DNA of 8,341 nucleotides from an uncultured Solobacterium sp. (GTDB lineage: Bacteria; Bacillota_I; Bacilli_A; Erysipelotrichales; Erysipelotrichaceae): positions 1-8,341 of the forward strand of contig CALBKL010000065.1 in assembly GCA_937895985.1 (NCBI GenBank), in the 5' to 3' direction. The notes under the pieces are model-generated. The model was not told where the DNA came from, searched no databases, and saw only the letters and a list, made by a program, of their open reading frames with translations. This document shows positions 6,801 through 8,341 of this stretch, piece after piece. Position numbers and translations under genes: made by a program. Every line of letters begins with the position of its first letter. The stretch's first letter is position 1.

Positions 6801-7500
6801 TTTGATACGTCTTTCTAATATTTTCTTCTGTTAATACATCATCGATTTTGCCATTGGCTATCACATACTTATTGATAAATATAACATGGTCAAAGTACTT
6901 CTTTAGCGTATGTAAATCATGGTGTACACAGACAATTGTCTTTCCTGCTTTTTGTAGTTGCTTGATTTTATCCATGATAATTTGTTCACTGGTTTGATCA
7001 ACTCCCGCAAGTGGTTCATCCATCACAATCAAATCCGCGTCATGACAAAGTGCTCGAGCGATAAAGACACGTTGTTTCTGTCCTCCGGATAATTGTGATA
7101 TCTGCCGATTTTCAAATTCTTCAAGTCCCATTTCATAGAGGGCACGACGAGCTAGTTCCTTATCTTTTTTACGCGGCCATTTTAACCATCCCAGACTCGC
7201 ATAACGTCCCATCAATACTACATCTTTTACACGAATCGGGAAATTCCAATTCACTGCAGATACCTGTGGGATATAAGCAATCTGTTTCCGTACTTCCACA
7301 AGACTTTTACCATCGATTGTTATCACACCTGAAATGGACTTGATAAATCCGAGAATACATTTCAATAATGTTGATTTCCCTGCACCATTTGGACCTACAA
7401 TCGCTGTGATTGCATTTCTTTCGATATCAACATCCACATCCCAAAGGACTGGACTTTCTCCATATGAGACTGTTAAATCTTCAACATGTATATAACTCAT
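6766..7500 (-). CDS. Metal ABC transporter ATP-binding protein (MntB/TroB-like)
   Basis: This 244-residue cytoplasmic ATPase powers uptake through the two ABC-3 permeases. Visible motifs are Walker A GPNGAGKST (36-44), the Q-loop in IPQ (Gln79) followed by the family-typical NWNFPIRVKDVVLMGRY, signature LSGGQKQR (137-144), Walker B LIVMDEPLAGVD (157-168) and the switch histidine in VHHDL (His194). The NWxFPxxVxDVVxMGR stretch is characteristic of the Mn/Zn/Fe chelate group of importers. ATG 7500 has a strong SD, AAAGGGGG, that overlaps the stop codon of the binding-protein gene (14-bp gap), indicating a shared transcript. All catalytic residues are in place and the length is normal. Confidence 0.95.
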   Translation of the reverse strand: MSYIHVEDLTVSYGESPVLWDVDVDIERNAITAIVGPNGAGKSTLLKCILGFIKSISGVITIDGKSLVEVRKQIAYIPQVSAVNWNFPIRVKDVVLMGRYASLGWLKWPRKKDKELARRALYEMGLEEFENRQISQLSGGQKQRVFIARALCHDADLIVMDEPLAGVDQTSEQIIMDKIKQLQKAGKTIVCVHHDLHTLKKYFDHVIFINKYVIANGKIDDVLTEENIRKTYQNDKFNTDTILL

Positions 7501-7514
7501 ATAGATGACCCCCT

Positions 7515-8341
7515 TTACTTGAGATTTGATACGATGAGGTCAACATTGAAACGATACATATCTATATACGTATCTCCAACTTGTCCCTTAGGTGCTAAAG
7601 AGTCACTGAATAATTCTTTTCCCTCTCCACCTACTACTGTCACATCAAACCCCTTTGCCTTACATGATTCCTTCAACTTCTCCATGCGTGCAGGGTCAGT
7701 TGTTGTCTCCGCAAAGATAGCCTTTACCTGATGCTCAACAATATAATTTGCAGTTTCTGCCATATCACTATTGGATAATTCCGCATCAGTGCTAACACCC
7801 TGTGGTGCCTTTACGGTAATGTCATAGCGACGGGAGAAATAATTAAATGCATCATGTGGTGTAATTAGAATTCTATGATCAGATGGAATCTGATTGAGTT
7901 GTTCACGATTATACGCATCTAGTTCATCTAACTTCTTAAGGTATGCCTGCAAGTTTTCTTCAATTTCATCTTTTAAATCTGGCAATTTATCCTCAAGTGC
8001 TTTAGCAGCTTCTTGCGTTGCTTGTTTATATAAGTCAATATCAAACCAAAAGTGTGGATCGATAATCGTTTCTCCATTTTCTTCCATTCGACCTACTTTT
8101 GATTCATCAAAGTTCTGCGATACAGATACCGCACCAATCGATTCAAGTAGTTCAACCATCTTTCCTTCAAAATGCAATCCATGATATAAAACTAAATCTG
8201 CATTTTGTAGTTTTGTATTATCTTCAGGCTTAGCCTCATAGGTATGCGGATCTTCTCCTGCCGGGATAATCAGTTGTGTATCAACCTTATCTCCTACAAG
8301 AACATTCACCATGTCTTCTAAAAATGAGGTTGTCACTACAA
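7515..8341 (-). CDS. Metal-binding substrate-binding protein, TroA/MntA type (5' end outside the window)
   Basis: This is the extracytoplasmic receptor of the importer and belongs to the cluster A-I (TroA/PsaA/ZnuA) family. The frame is open to the right edge; the first visible residues, VVTTSFLEDMV, are the first beta strand of the mature protein, so the signal peptide and lipobox lie outside. GTG at 8336 encodes an internal valine, not a start. Counting it as residue 1, probable metal ligands are His31 (GEDPHTYE), His55 (GLHFEGKM), His161 (TPHDAFNYF) and Asp245 (LFSDSL). This His-His-His-Asp set is of the TroA type, whereas PsaA-like manganese proteins have Glu at the third position. The conserved DPHFWFD and IFAETTTDP motifs are present. 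There is no His-rich loop as in many zinc-specific ZnuA proteins. Manganese, zinc or both are possible substrates. Confidence 0.93.
   Translation of the reverse strand, partial: VVTTSFLEDMVNVLVGDKVDTQLIIPAGEDPHTYEAKPEDNTKLQNADLVLYHGLHFEGKMVELLESIGAVSVSQNFDESKVGRMEENGETIIDPHFWFDIDLYKQATQEAAKALEDKLPDLKDEIEENLQAYLKKLDELDAYNREQLNQIPSDHRILITPHDAFNYFSRRYDITVKAPQGVSTDAELSNSDMAETANYIVEHQVKAIFAETTTDPARMEKLKESCKAKGFDVTVVGGEGKELFSDSLAPKGQVGDTYIDMYRFNVDLIVSNLK

Noticed and set aside
7894..8184. Plus-strand open frame of 96 codons opposite the binding-protein gene (others lie at 1201-1434, 5753-5977 and 7095-7343)
   Set aside because: They are antisense to well-supported genes, give low-complexity Ser/Cys-rich or patternless peptides, and have no SD or family match.
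8334..8336. GTG as start of the substrate-binding protein
   Set aside because: It encodes a valine in the first conserved beta strand (VVTTSF). The frame is open to the right edge and the signal peptide is missing, so the true start is outside the window.

Overview
The window comes from a low-GC Gram-positive bacterium. It uses the standard bacterial code (TGA is a real stop), has strong AG-rich Shine-Dalgarno (SD) sites, and carries Firmicutes-type families. An Erysipelotrichia- or Clostridia-like host is my guess, not something the sequence proves. All genes lie on the minus strand, so the text below reads from the right edge to the left.

Right part (8341 to 4840): a compact metal-ion ABC importer operon of the manganese/zinc (TroA/MntABC) type. 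It runs lipoprotein-type binding protein (5' end outside the window), ATPase, permease 1, permease 2. Gaps are 14 bp or the genes overlap (35 and 19 bp), so translation is probably coupled. Permease 2 carries an extra C-terminal winged-helix domain after its membrane part. A clear intrinsic terminator (4801-4834) closes the operon.

Middle (4808 to 2093): a promoter with a perfect TATAAT box drives one very long gene of about 886 codons. It joins three normally separate proteins in one frame: a GNAT acetyltransferase, a methionine sulfoxide reductase (MsrA), and a full-length TGS/ThrRS-like nucleoside (uridine-type) kinase.

Left part (2073 to 1): a gene with the transmembrane half of an MdlA/MsbA-type ABC exporter, but whose ATPase domain from Walker A onward is of the MacB/LolD/FtsE type. 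Four bases downstream starts an FtsX-like permease, the natural partner of such an ATPase, which runs off the left edge. GC content falls from about 43% in the sampled exporter half to under 30% in the ATPase tail and permease. The simplest reading is a recombination or deletion that joined an exporter gene to a MacB-type ATPase-permease operon at the conserved Walker A region. A misassembly would look the same.

The two observations most worth following are the triple fusion gene and the chimeric ABC transporter. No RNA genes, CRISPR arrays, insertion sequences or long repeats were seen. No gene-free stretch exceeds 90 bases.
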